Below, in pieces: positions 1 through 5,634 of a stretch of 5,634 bases of DNA (position 1 is the first letter of the stretch; every line of letters starts with the position of its first letter). The notes below the pieces were generated by a model. It was not told the origin of the DNA. It saw only the letters and a list, made by a program, of their open reading frames with translations, and did not search any database. This DNA is from Pseudofrankia asymbiotica (GTDB lineage: Bacteria > Actinomycetota > Actinomycetes > Frankiales > Frankiaceae), in NCBI RefSeq assembly GCF_001983105.1, contig NZ_MOMC01000136.1:677-6310 (forward strand). The letters are read 5' to 3'. Made by a program: the position numbers and the translations under genes.

Positions 1-18
1 CTGTTCGCAGGCTGGTAA
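1..18 (+). CDS. Possible 3' end of an upstream gene (last five codons)
   Basis: Reading from base 1 gives Leu-Phe-Ala-Gly-Trp and then TAA at 16-18. The stop lies 11 bases before a terminator-like hairpin with a T tract at 30-50, which is the expected spacing for the end of a gene transcribed in the same direction as the RHS gene. Five codons are too few to recognise a product or to prove coding. The stop could be fortuitous, so the call rests only on its position ahead of the hairpin. Confidence 0.3.
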   Translation: MFAGW

Positions 19-29
19 CAGGGCAGGTC

Positions 30-50
30 ACCGGCGTCGTCGCCGGTTTT
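30..50 (+). terminator. Rho-independent terminator-like hairpin with T4 tail
   Basis: ACCGGCG (30-36) pairs perfectly with CGCCGGT (41-47) across a TCGT loop, and the right arm runs into TTTT (47-50). A 7-bp, nearly all-GC stem with a short U tract is a reasonable intrinsic terminator for high-GC DNA, although the tract is short. It lies just after the TAA at 16-18 and about 255 bases before the start of the RHS gene, so it would insulate that gene from upstream transcription. Confidence 0.5.
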
Positions 51-75
51 CACCACCTGCCGGTGGCAGGTGGTG
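51..75. repeat. Perfect 11-bp inverted repeat, 3-nt loop
   Basis: CACCACCTGCC (51-61) is the exact reverse complement of GGCAGGTGGTG (65-75), with GGT between them. No T tract follows on either strand (CCGTACCC on plus; A-rich on minus), so it is not a canonical terminator. It could be a tail-less second terminator in tandem with 30-50, or an operator-like dyad. The inner left arm ACCTGCC (55-61) can also pair with GGCAGGT at 22-28, which would enclose the 30-47 hairpin. The pairing is seen directly; the function is not known. Confidence 0.6.
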
Positions 76-295
76 CCGTACCCGGATATCCCGTGGCCGG
101 TGCGGCCAGGCCTTGCGCGCTCTGTGCTTTGCCGCGCGCGTTTCGACGGGCCTGCCGTGCCTGCCCTTGTCCCTGCCCCGGTGTTCCTCGACGGGGTTGC
201 GGTGATCGTCCGGGTCGGTGTTTAGCCGTCGGGTTTGCTGTGCGCCCCGGGGGTCGTGTTCTGCGTGGCTCGTGCCTGTTCCTGCGCACCTGTTC
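76..295. other. Upstream region of the RHS gene, no gene recognised
   Basis: About 220 bases, rich in CCTGCC/CCTTG/CCCTG runs on the plus strand (notably 150-180), with two copies of TCGACGGG (near 144-151 and 188-195). I find no tRNA-like fold, no insertion-sequence end and no strong promoter. A GTG-initiated frame crosses it from 63 to 305, but it has poor codon structure and an odd Cys/Arg/Pro composition, and I do not call it a gene. The promoter of the RHS gene should lie here if transcription stops at the 30-50 hairpin. Confidence 0.5.
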
Positions 296-307
296 GGAGC
301 TGTGATG
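296..307 (+). promoter_or_regulatory. Shine-Dalgarno site deciding the ATG at 305
   Basis: GGAG at 296-299 is followed by five bases (CTGTG) and then ATG at 305-307, good spacing for actinobacteria. The adjacent GTG at 302-304 is in the same frame but leaves only two bases after GGAG, so ATG is preferred. Earlier in-frame GTG codons (218, 272) have no comparable site, and the frame is closed upstream by TGA at 203-205. Confidence 0.7.
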
Positions 308-3300
308 ACCGGCCGGCACCAATCCCCGCGTCGTTCTTCGTCGTCGCGCCGTCCTCTGTCGTTTGGCCGTCGGATGTGGCGGCGGCGCGGGTGGACGCGC
401 CGAGTCGCTCTGCTGCTGGTGCCGGTGCTGGTCATGACCATGGTCGCGCTGGTCGTGATCGACCGGGTGACGCAGCCGGACCTGGTGCCGATCGCGGATC
501 AGAACCCGTTCCTCAAGGGCGACGTGAAGCTGCCCGAGTCGACGAACGGCAGCGCCGACGGGAAGGGACATCTGGTCCCGACGAGCGTGACGCAACGCCT
601 TGCGAAGGCCGATGTGGGCGAGCTCCGTGACCAGGTGCCGGACCTGCCGGGGACGGTGCCGACGACCGGGGTGACGCCCAAGGTGCTGGCAGCCAAGCCG
701 TTCGTGCCGCAGGCGCCGTCGTCCGCGCAGACGGCCGCGGTCGCGTCGGAGCCGCGTACGGCGAAGCTCGGTGAGACCCAGACGGTGGTCGTCGAGCGGC
801 CGACGGTGGGCGGGGAGCTGAAGCCGCAGGCCGGTCGGGTGGAGGTGATGGGGAAACGCGACGCGTCGACGCAGGTCTTCCATAACCCCGATGGCACCTA
901 CACGACCGAGGTGACCGAGGGCGCGGAGCGGTTCAAGGACGCCAAGGGCAACTGGGTCGACATCGACACGTCGCTGGTGGCGGGGGACCGGGGCCGGCTG
1001 CGTGCCCGGTCGACAGAGATGACGACCGAAGTGGCGGCCCGCGCGGACGACGGCCAGATCGGCAAGGTCGATCTTGGTGGGGGTGTGTCGTTCGGGTTCG
1101 GGATCGAGGGAGCGCAGCCGGTTGCGGCGAAGGTCGACGGGGCGAAGGCGACCTATGCCGACATGGGCCGGGACGCCGATCTGGAGTTGTGGCCGACGGC
1201 GAGCGGGTTGAAGGAGGCCCTGGTTCTGAAGTCGGCGCAGGCGCCGGCGAGCTGGGTGTATCCGCTGGCGCTGCAGGGCCTGACCGCGCGGATCGTGGAT
1301 GGCCGGGTGGATCTGGTGGACAAGGCCGGGACGGTGCGGGGGGTGATCCCGCCGGGCTTCATGGAGGATTCCGGGCCCGCTTCCGGTGTGGGGCTTCCGG
1401 CGAGTTCGGGTGGAGTCACCTACAGCCTCCTCACGACTGGCGGCGGCCAGCCGGCGTTGCGGATGGATTTGGACGCGAAGTGGCTGGCGGCGCCGGAGCG
1501 GGTGTTCCCGGTGAAGGTCGACCCGTTCTTCACGTTGCCGACGGAGGTGGATGACACCTATGTGTCGTCGGCGAACCCGTCGGCGGTCTATGCCTCATCG
1601 GACGTCATCAGGGCTGGCTTCTTCAATGGCGACCGGGTGCGCGGCTACCTGAACTTCCCGGGGAACAGCGCGCTGACGAACGCGACGGTCGTCGCCGCGC
1701 ACGTGGCGCTGGTGAACACGCACTCGGCGAGTGGATGCGATCCGCGACCGGTGAGCCTCAACCGGGTGACGATCCCGTGGACAGGCTGGAACATGACCTG
1801 GCCGGGGGCGCCGATCGGTGAGCAGGTCGCGCAGGCGAACTTCGCGCATGACGGTTCGCCGGGGATGTGTGGTGCGGCGCAGGAGTTCATCGGTGACGGT
1901 GACCAGCGGCTGATCGGCCTGGTCAACAAGTGGACGCATGACGCGACGGCGAATTTCGGTTTGGCAATCACGACGTCTGACTCGGATGTGAGCTGGCTTA
2001 AGGAGTTCGCCTCGAGCCAGTATTCGAACAGTAACTGGCGGCCGCGTCTGGAGATCCAGTGGACGCCGTACGGGGCGGACTACGACTACCCGTCGGGAAC
2101 GGCGGGCTGGTCGGCGGTGCCGACCACGTCCAGCCCTGGGCAGATCGTGGTGCGGTTGACGAACACCGGTCAGGTAGCCTGGCCGGCAAACGGCAACTTC
2201 AAGCTTTCGTACCACATCTATGACGCGTTCGGTCTGACGGAGCTCGTTCACCAAGGTCTGCAGACGGACATTCCAGTGAATGTGGCGCCGGACCAGTCGA
2301 CGGACGTGACGGCGGCGGTCGACTTCGACGGTCTGCCCGCCGGGACCTACCAGGTTCGCTGGGACATGGAGGAGGTCGGGGTCTCCTGGTTCTCGGGCCA
2401 GGGCGTACCCGCGGCCGGCACATGGGTCGATCTGGGCGGCACGGCGAACTACCCGCCGGCCATTGCCGGGGTCTCGCCGGCGTCGGGTACGGCGGTGCCG
2501 ACGCTGCAGCCGGAGCTGGTCGTGTCGGCGGTGGACCCGGACGACGGCCCGGACCCGTTGTCCTACCAGTTCGAGCTGTGCACCGGAGCGGACGCGGATT
2601 CCGGTGACTGCTGGTCGTCGGGCTGGCAGCAATCGAACACCTGGTCTCCGCCACCAGGGGCGCTGGGCTGGGGGCAGGCGTACTACTGGCGCGCGCAGGT
2701 CAGCGATGGTGAGTACGAGAGTTTCTGGACCTCACCGATCGCGCTGACGCCGGCGAATGTCCCGTCGGCGGCTGGGTCCGACTTTGGCTGGAACCCGTAT
2801 GTGCCCGCGGTGGCACAGGTCCATCCGATGACGCAGAACTACACGTCGTCGGTGACGGATGCCGTGGTCCAAGGCGCGGGCCCGTTGTTGAACGTGACGC
2901 GGACGTACAACAGCGCGGATACGGCGGACGGGTTGTTCGGTGTGGGATGGACATCCGGACTTGACGTGTCGGCAGCCCCGGTTGCCGCCGGCTCGGGCGA
3001 CTTCCAGGTGCGCTATGCGGACGGCCGAATAGCCAAGTTCGGACGCAACGGCGACGGGTCGTATGAGTCGCCACGTGGTTACTACTCGTTCCTGCAGGCG
3101 TCCAAGCCGCGGGTGGCGTCGTTCACCGGCGCGAACTCGTCGAACTCGCTCGGGACGACGGACACGGGGGAGGACTGGCAGGTCCTCGACGGCGTGTGGG
3201 GGATCTCGGACAACGCGGCCTACCTGGATACGGCGGGTGGCTGGTTTCGCAGTGTCGCGGTGATTCCCGCGCCGTCCGACGGCACGATCGGTTTCCGGGC

Positions 3301-5634
3301 GCCGGTGTTGCAGGACCGGATCGGGATCGCGTTCCGGGTCCAGGACATCGACAACATGTGGCTGATGTACATCAACCCGTCCACCAACGCGCTCGTGGTG
3401 GCGAAACGGGTCGGTGGCTTCGAGACCACGGTCCTGACCGCGCCCAACGCCTGCTGCTCGACCGACGACACCTACGGCGTCCGGATGGCCGGCGGTCAGC
3501 TGTCGGTTCTGCGCAACGGCCGCGTCGTCGCGACCGCCACCGACAGCCAGTTCTCAACCGCGACCAAAGCCGGCCTGTACGCGCTGGGCACCGGCTCCGG
3601 GCGGATCGACTCGCTGGCGATCACCGCGGACCAGCACCGGGACAGCTACACCAACGCGAACTCCGCGGCCGGGCTCGGCGCGACCGACGACGGCGAGGCA
3701 TGGGCCGATCTTGCGGGCACCTGGGGAACCGCGGGCAACGCTGCCTATCTGGCGACCGCCGACGGCGGGCACAACCTGACCACCGTCGGCGCCGCCGCGG
3801 ACGGCACGATCACCTTCACCGAACCGGTGGCGCAAGCCGGCACGGGCGTTGCGTTCCGGGTCGCCGACGCGGACAACTACTGGCGGCTGGTGGCGGTCCC
3901 CGCCTCGAACAGCTGGCAGCTGATCAAGCGGGTCGGCGGAACCGACACCACGGTGGCGACCGCCGCCGGGACCTGCTGCACCGCGTCGGACACGCTGACG
4001 ATCGTCACCTCCGGAACGTCGATCAAGGTGCAGCGCAACGGCAGCCAGATCCTGTCCGTCACCGACTCGGCGGTGATCTACGGCAGCCGTGCCGGGCCGT
4101 ACGCCGGCGCCGCCGGCGCCGGGCGGATCGACAACTTCACGACCACCGCCGCGACCGAGCTGACGGAGAAGGGCGGCCAGTCCTACACCTTCCGCTCCGA
4201 CGGCCGACTGGTCACGACCACCGACACGGCGGGCAACCGGGTCCAGCTGACCTACAACGCCAACTCACAGCTGACCTCGGCCGCCAACACCACCACCAGC
4301 CGGTCGCTGGCGTTCACCTGGACCGGCGACGGCCGGCACGTCGCCACCGTCACCACCCCGAACGTGGCGGCGCACTCCGGGCCGCTGACCTGGACATACA
4401 CCTACGACGGCGACACGTTGGCCACCGTCACCGGCCCGCAGAGCCCAGACCCGACGCAGTATGACTACGACGACGACCGTCTGACCGAGATCACCCTGCC
4501 ACGCGGGAACCGCGTCGCGAAGATCGGCTACAACGACGACGGGACGGTCTCCTGGATCGAGGACGGCCTGGACCACCGCACCACCTACGAGGAGATCCAG
4601 ACCAGCCCGACGATCGTCGTGCGCACCACCAGCCCGGCCGGCGACACCGAGGACTGGGAGTACTCCTCCTGGGGCCAGCTGATCTCCCGCACCGACGACG
4701 CCGGGAAGCGCACGTTCGATTACAACGACTACGGCTTCCTGTCCCAGATCGTCGACGAGAACGGCAACTGGGTCTGGCTGGAGACCAACGAGCACGGCGA
4801 CGTGCTCGGCCGGTTCACCGCCCGCACCGGCGACTGGGTCGTCGGCGAGTACTACGACTACTACACCGGCCCGCCGGGCGACCCGCGCAACGACCTGCTC
4901 GTCGCCTACCGCGACGGCCGGTCGGGGTCAGCCGAGGACGACACCTTCCAGACCAGCTACACCTACGACCCGCTGGGTCACCTGGTCGCGACCACCGGCC
5001 CCGGCACGGACGAGTTCCCCGCCGGCCGCACGACCGCCGTGACCTACACGGCGGGCACGGAGGCAGCGGTCGGCGGCGGGACGGTGCCCGCCGGCCTGCT
5101 GGCCACCTCCACCGACGCCCGCGACAAGACGACCAGCTACAGCTACGACGCCAAGGGCGACCTGCGCCATGACCTCGACCCGGCAGGCCTGGCGCATGAC
5201 TACACCTATGACGAGCTCGGCCGGCGGCTGACCTCAAGGGAGATCTCGGACAGCTTCCCGTCCGGGCTGACCACGACCTTCACCTACTCGAAGCTCTCAG
5301 CCGTCGCCTCGGTCACCGAACCGGGCATCGCCAACCCGATCACGAGCACGACCCATACTCGGGTCACGACCAACAGCTACGACGACAACGGCAACCTCAC
5401 CCAGGTCGTCGTCTCCGACGCCACCGGCGGCGACACCGCCCGGACGACCACCTACGAGTACGACGGCGACGACCGGCAGACGTCCACGACCGCCGCCGAG
5501 GGCAGCCCGGTCGCCGCGACCAGTTCGGTGATCTACGACGACAACGGCAACGTCGCGACGTCGACCGACCCGAATGGCACCGTCACCGAGTACGACTACA
5601 CGCCGCGTAACCAGCTCGCGACCACAACGGTCAA
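305..5634 (+). CDS. Giant RHS/YD-repeat protein with DNRLRE and tandem jelly-roll domains (3' end outside window)
   Basis: The frame is open from ATG 305 to the window edge: 1776 residues, no stop, partial at the 3' end. Residues 1-33 carry 12 Arg, and 34-52 form one hydrophobic segment with no AxA cleavage site or lipobox after it, suggesting a type II signal anchor with the rest outside the membrane. Residues about 190-410 match the pre-DNRLRE region of actinobacterial RHS proteins (NPDGTYTTEV near 194, WVDID at 217, FPVKVDP at 401). DNRLRE-type domain 416-589; Ig-like 599-713; Ig/FN3-like 715-818; RHS entry segment (PLLNVTRTYNS at 860, YADGRIAKFGRNGDGSYE at 904); two jelly-roll domains 939-1283; YD repeats 1285-1776. 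YD repeats are known to build a hollow beta-shell in RHS/teneurin/TcC proteins, often enclosing a C-terminal toxin. The core DPxG-type motif and C-terminal tip are not in view, so toxin, adhesin and wall-associated roles all remain possible. Codon preference changes near 3.3-3.45 kb. Confidence 0.96.
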   Translation, partial: MTGRHQSPRRSSSSRRPLSFGRRMWRRRGWTRRVALLLVPVLVMTMVALVVIDRVTQPDLVPIADQNPFLKGDVKLPESTNGSADGKGHLVPTSVTQRLAKADVGELRDQVPDLPGTVPTTGVTPKVLAAKPFVPQAPSSAQTAAVASEPRTAKLGETQTVVVERPTVGGELKPQAGRVEVMGKRDASTQVFHNPDGTYTTEVTEGAERFKDAKGNWVDIDTSLVAGDRGRLRARSTEMTTEVAARADDGQIGKVDLGGGVSFGFGIEGAQPVAAKVDGAKATYADMGRDADLELWPTASGLKEALVLKSAQAPASWVYPLALQGLTARIVDGRVDLVDKAGTVRGVIPPGFMEDSGPASGVGLPASSGGVTYSLLTTGGGQPALRMDLDAKWLAAPERVFPVKVDPFFTLPTEVDDTYVSSANPSAVYASSDVIRAGFFNGDRVRGYLNFPGNSALTNATVVAAHVALVNTHSASGCDPRPVSLNRVTIPWTGWNMTWPGAPIGEQVAQANFAHDGSPGMCGAAQEFIGDGDQRLIGLVNKWTHDATANFGLAITTSDSDVSWLKEFASSQYSNSNWRPRLEIQWTPYGADYDYPSGTAGWSAVPTTSSPGQIVVRLTNTGQVAWPANGNFKLSYHIYDAFGLTELVHQGLQTDIPVNVAPDQSTDVTAAVDFDGLPAGTYQVRWDMEEVGVSWFSGQGVPAAGTWVDLGGTANYPPAIAGVSPASGTAVPTLQPELVVSAVDPDDGPDPLSYQFELCTGADADSGDCWSSGWQQSNTWSPPPGALGWGQAYYWRAQVSDGEYESFWTSPIALTPANVPSAAGSDFGWNPYVPAVAQVHPMTQNYTSSVTDAVVQGAGPLLNVTRTYNSADTADGLFGVGWTSGLDVSAAPVAAGSGDFQVRYADGRIAKFGRNGDGSYESPRGYYSFLQASKPRVASFTGANSSNSLGTTDTGEDWQVLDGVWGISDNAAYLDTAGGWFRSVAVIPAPSDGTIGFRAPVLQDRIGIAFRVQDIDNMWLMYINPSTNALVVAKRVGGFETTVLTAPNACCSTDDTYGVRMAGGQLSVLRNGRVVATATDSQFSTATKAGLYALGTGSGRIDSLAITADQHRDSYTNANSAAGLGATDDGEAWADLAGTWGTAGNAAYLATADGGHNLTTVGAAADGTITFTEPVAQAGTGVAFRVADADNYWRLVAVPASNSWQLIKRVGGTDTTVATAAGTCCTASDTLTIVTSGTSIKVQRNGSQILSVTDSAVIYGSRAGPYAGAAGAGRIDNFTTTAATELTEKGGQSYTFRSDGRLVTTTDTAGNRVQLTYNANSQLTSAANTTTSRSLAFTWTGDGRHVATVTTPNVAAHSGPLTWTYTYDGDTLATVTGPQSPDPTQYDYDDDRLTEITLPRGNRVAKIGYNDDGTVSWIEDGLDHRTTYEEIQTSPTIVVRTTSPAGDTEDWEYSSWGQLISRTDDAGKRTFDYNDYGFLSQIVDENGNWVWLETNEHGDVLGRFTARTGDWVVGEYYDYYTGPPGDPRNDLLVAYRDGRSGSAEDDTFQTSYTYDPLGHLVATTGPGTDEFPAGRTTAVTYTAGTEAAVGGGTVPAGLLATSTDARDKTTSYSYDAKGDLRHDLDPAGLAHDYTYDELGRRLTSREISDSFPSGLTTTFTYSKLSAVASVTEPGIANPITSTTHTRVTTNSYDDNGNLTQVVVSDATGGDTARTTTYEYDGDDRQTSTTAAEGSPVAATSSVIYDDNGNVATSTDPNGTVTEYDYTPRNQLATTTV
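404..460 (+). other. Predicted transmembrane signal anchor (residues 34-52)
   Basis: The encoded VALLLVPVLVMTMVALVVI is uninterrupted hydrophobic sequence preceded by a strongly basic tail (12 Arg in 33 residues) and followed by Asp-Arg. The charge difference predicts N-terminus inside and the long C-terminal part outside. No small-x-small site follows within a plausible distance, so an uncleaved anchor is more likely than a cleaved signal peptide. TRRV-ALLL faintly resembles a twin-arginine motif, but that is weak in so Arg-rich a tail. Confidence 0.8.
1550..2071 (+). other. DNRLRE-type beta domain (residues about 416-589)
   Basis: It opens with DDTYVSS at 416 and continues with RGYLNF, then an alternating hydrophobic strand pattern, NRVTIPWTGWNMTWPGAP, and ends in a WRPRLEIQW strand. 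This is the characteristic order of the DNRLRE domain common in secreted actinobacterial RHS proteins (DTYV, then RSYLKF, then a V-x-W-x-x-x-T-W segment, then PRL-hydrophobic-V). C478 and C522 are the only cysteines here and could form a disulfide. In the known family it is a surface beta-sandwich module with no demonstrated catalysis; a binding or wall-association role is inference. Confidence 0.75.
2099..2760 (+). other. Two Ig/FN3-like beta domains (residues about 599-818)
   Basis: The first (about 599-713) has the pattern of an Ig-like fold: PGQIVVRLTNTGQVAWPANG, then LSYHIYD, then VAPDQSTDV, and finally LPAGTYQVRWDM. The second (about 715-818) begins NYPPAIAGVSPASGT and runs through VSAVDPDDGPDPLSYQFELC to a YYWRAQVSDG strand, as in FN3-like modules just before the RHS segment of related proteins. 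C759 and C769 are ten residues apart and probably form a disulfide hairpin. These modules are likely spacers or adhesion surfaces between membrane anchor and shell; no catalytic motif is visible. Confidence 0.65.
3119..4156 (+). repeat. Tandem pair of LamG/concanavalin-like jelly-roll domains
   Basis: Two protein-level repeats with a period of 174-175 residues: copy 1 at about 939-1109 (nt 3119-3631), copy 2 at about 1112-1283 (nt 3638-4153). Matching landmarks include a Trp (958/1133), GxWGxxxNAAYL, FRVxDxDNxW (1010/1184), KRVGGxxTTV, Cys-Cys (1050-1051/1224-1225), RNG and GRID (1099/1273). Over residues 1010-1081 against 1184-1255 I count 31 identities in 72 aligned positions without a gap. 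The pattern resembles LamG or DUF1080-type concanavalin-like sandwiches that bind glycans; no glycosidase catalytic motif is seen. The pair interrupts the RHS shell, lying between the entry segment and the first YD unit. The similarity is clear in protein but not obvious in DNA, so the duplication is old. Confidence 0.8.
4157..5634 (+). repeat. YD-repeat tract of the RHS shell (incomplete)
   Basis: About thirteen degenerate YD units are spread over residues 1285-1776. They include TYTYDGDTLATV, YDYDDDRLTEI, IGYNDDGTVSWI, SYTYDPLGHLVAT, YTYDELGRRLTS, SYDDNGNLTQV, TYEYDGDDRQTS and IYDDNGNVATSTDPNGT, with a spacing of about 20 to 80 residues. The tract starts at TELTEKGGQSYTFRSDGRL, the segment that normally opens the repeat shell. 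The stretch DPRNDLLVAYRDGRSGS and the run from 5200 onward match the arrangement I know from large actinobacterial RHS proteins. No cysteine occurs here. Some units have lost the Tyr-Asp pair (for example TYSKLSAVAS near 5280). The shell is not closed within the window. Confidence 0.92.

Noticed and set aside
197..226. Possible promoter TTGCGG, 18 bases, TTTAGC
   Set aside because: Each hexamer matches the sigma-70-type consensus at only three of six positions, a level found by chance in this sequence.
218..304. Alternative GTG starts at 218, 272 and 302 for the RHS gene
   Set aside because: 218 and 272 have no good ribosome site and would add Cys-rich residues before the basic tail. 302 is only two bases from GGAG, whereas ATG 305 has ideal spacing.
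398..424. Twin-arginine-like motif TRRVALLL at the membrane segment
   Set aside because: The tail holds 12 Arg in 33 residues, so an RR pair is expected; the usual Ser before and Phe-Leu after are missing, and there is no AxA site.
50..883. Minus-strand open frame of 277 codons
   Set aside because: It lies opposite the N-terminal part of the RHS gene, its translation is Arg/His/Pro-rich with no domain, and such antisense frames are expected in high-GC coding DNA.
1595..2632. Minus-strand open frame of 345 codons
   Set aside because: It is Arg/Val/His-rich low-information sequence opposite the DNRLRE and Ig-like domains, which make clear sense on the plus strand.
4103..4120. Exact tandem 9-bp repeat GCCGGCGCC x2
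   Set aside because: It encodes Ala-Gly-Ala twice inside jelly-roll copy 2, but the corresponding part of copy 1 has the same length (ALGTGSGRID), so it is not an added unit; most likely chance similarity in GC-rich codons.
3196..4464. Plus-strand open frame of 422 codons in another frame
   Set aside because: The Arg/His/Gly/Asp-rich translation (RRRR and HRHH runs) is the shifted reading of the jelly-roll and early YD region; only the 305 frame gives recognisable domains.
4265..4795. Minus-strand open frame of 176 codons
   Set aside because: Val/Gly/Ala-rich antisense of the YD repeats, with no domain or ribosome site.
1..5634. CRISPR array, tRNA/rRNA gene, insertion-sequence ends, riboswitch
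   Set aside because: No regularly spaced DNA repeats, cloverleaf, transposase motifs or terminal inverted repeats were seen; the periodicity in the window is protein-level YD and jelly-roll repetition.

Overview
The window is high-GC DNA with codons ending mostly in G or C, typical of an actinomycete (Streptomyces, Actinoplanes or Micromonospora-like; the genus cannot be fixed from this sequence). It is dominated by one very long plus-strand gene that begins at 305 and is still open at the window end: 1776 codons plus two bases, with no in-frame stop. The other long open frames on either strand are shadows of this gene; they have Arg/His/Gly-rich, domain-free translations.

Region 1-304: the first 18 bases could be the tail of an upstream gene (in-frame TAA at 16-18). 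Next comes a compact GC hairpin with a T tract (30-50), which looks like an intrinsic terminator, and then immediately a perfect 11-bp inverted repeat (51-75). About 220 bases follow (76-295) in which I see no convincing gene, and then a GGAG ribosome binding site and the ATG at 305.

Region 305-5634: the product is a large, membrane-anchored or secreted RHS/YD-repeat protein of the actinobacterial DNRLRE-RHS type. In order it shows: an Arg-rich cytoplasmic tail and one membrane segment (residues about 34-52); a linker; the pre-DNRLRE region usual in these proteins (about 190-410); a DNRLRE-type beta domain (about 416-589); an Ig-like domain (about 599-713); a second Ig/FN3-like domain with a Cys pair (about 715-818); the entry segment of the RHS shell (about 826-930); a tandem pair of LamG/concanavalin-like jelly-roll domains (about 939-1283); and then the YD-repeat shell (about 1285 to the window end). 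The C-terminus, where RHS proteins carry their core motif and any variable toxin tip, lies beyond the window.

The points most worth a second look are the jelly-roll pair spliced into a normally contiguous stretch of the RHS shell, a vicinal Cys-Cys pair conserved in both copies, and a marked switch in synonymous codon preference (ACG/GCG to ACC/GCC) part-way through the gene at about 3.3-3.45 kb, close to that junction. I found no complete new multi-gene system; the novelty lies in the domain architecture and mosaic nature of this one gene.
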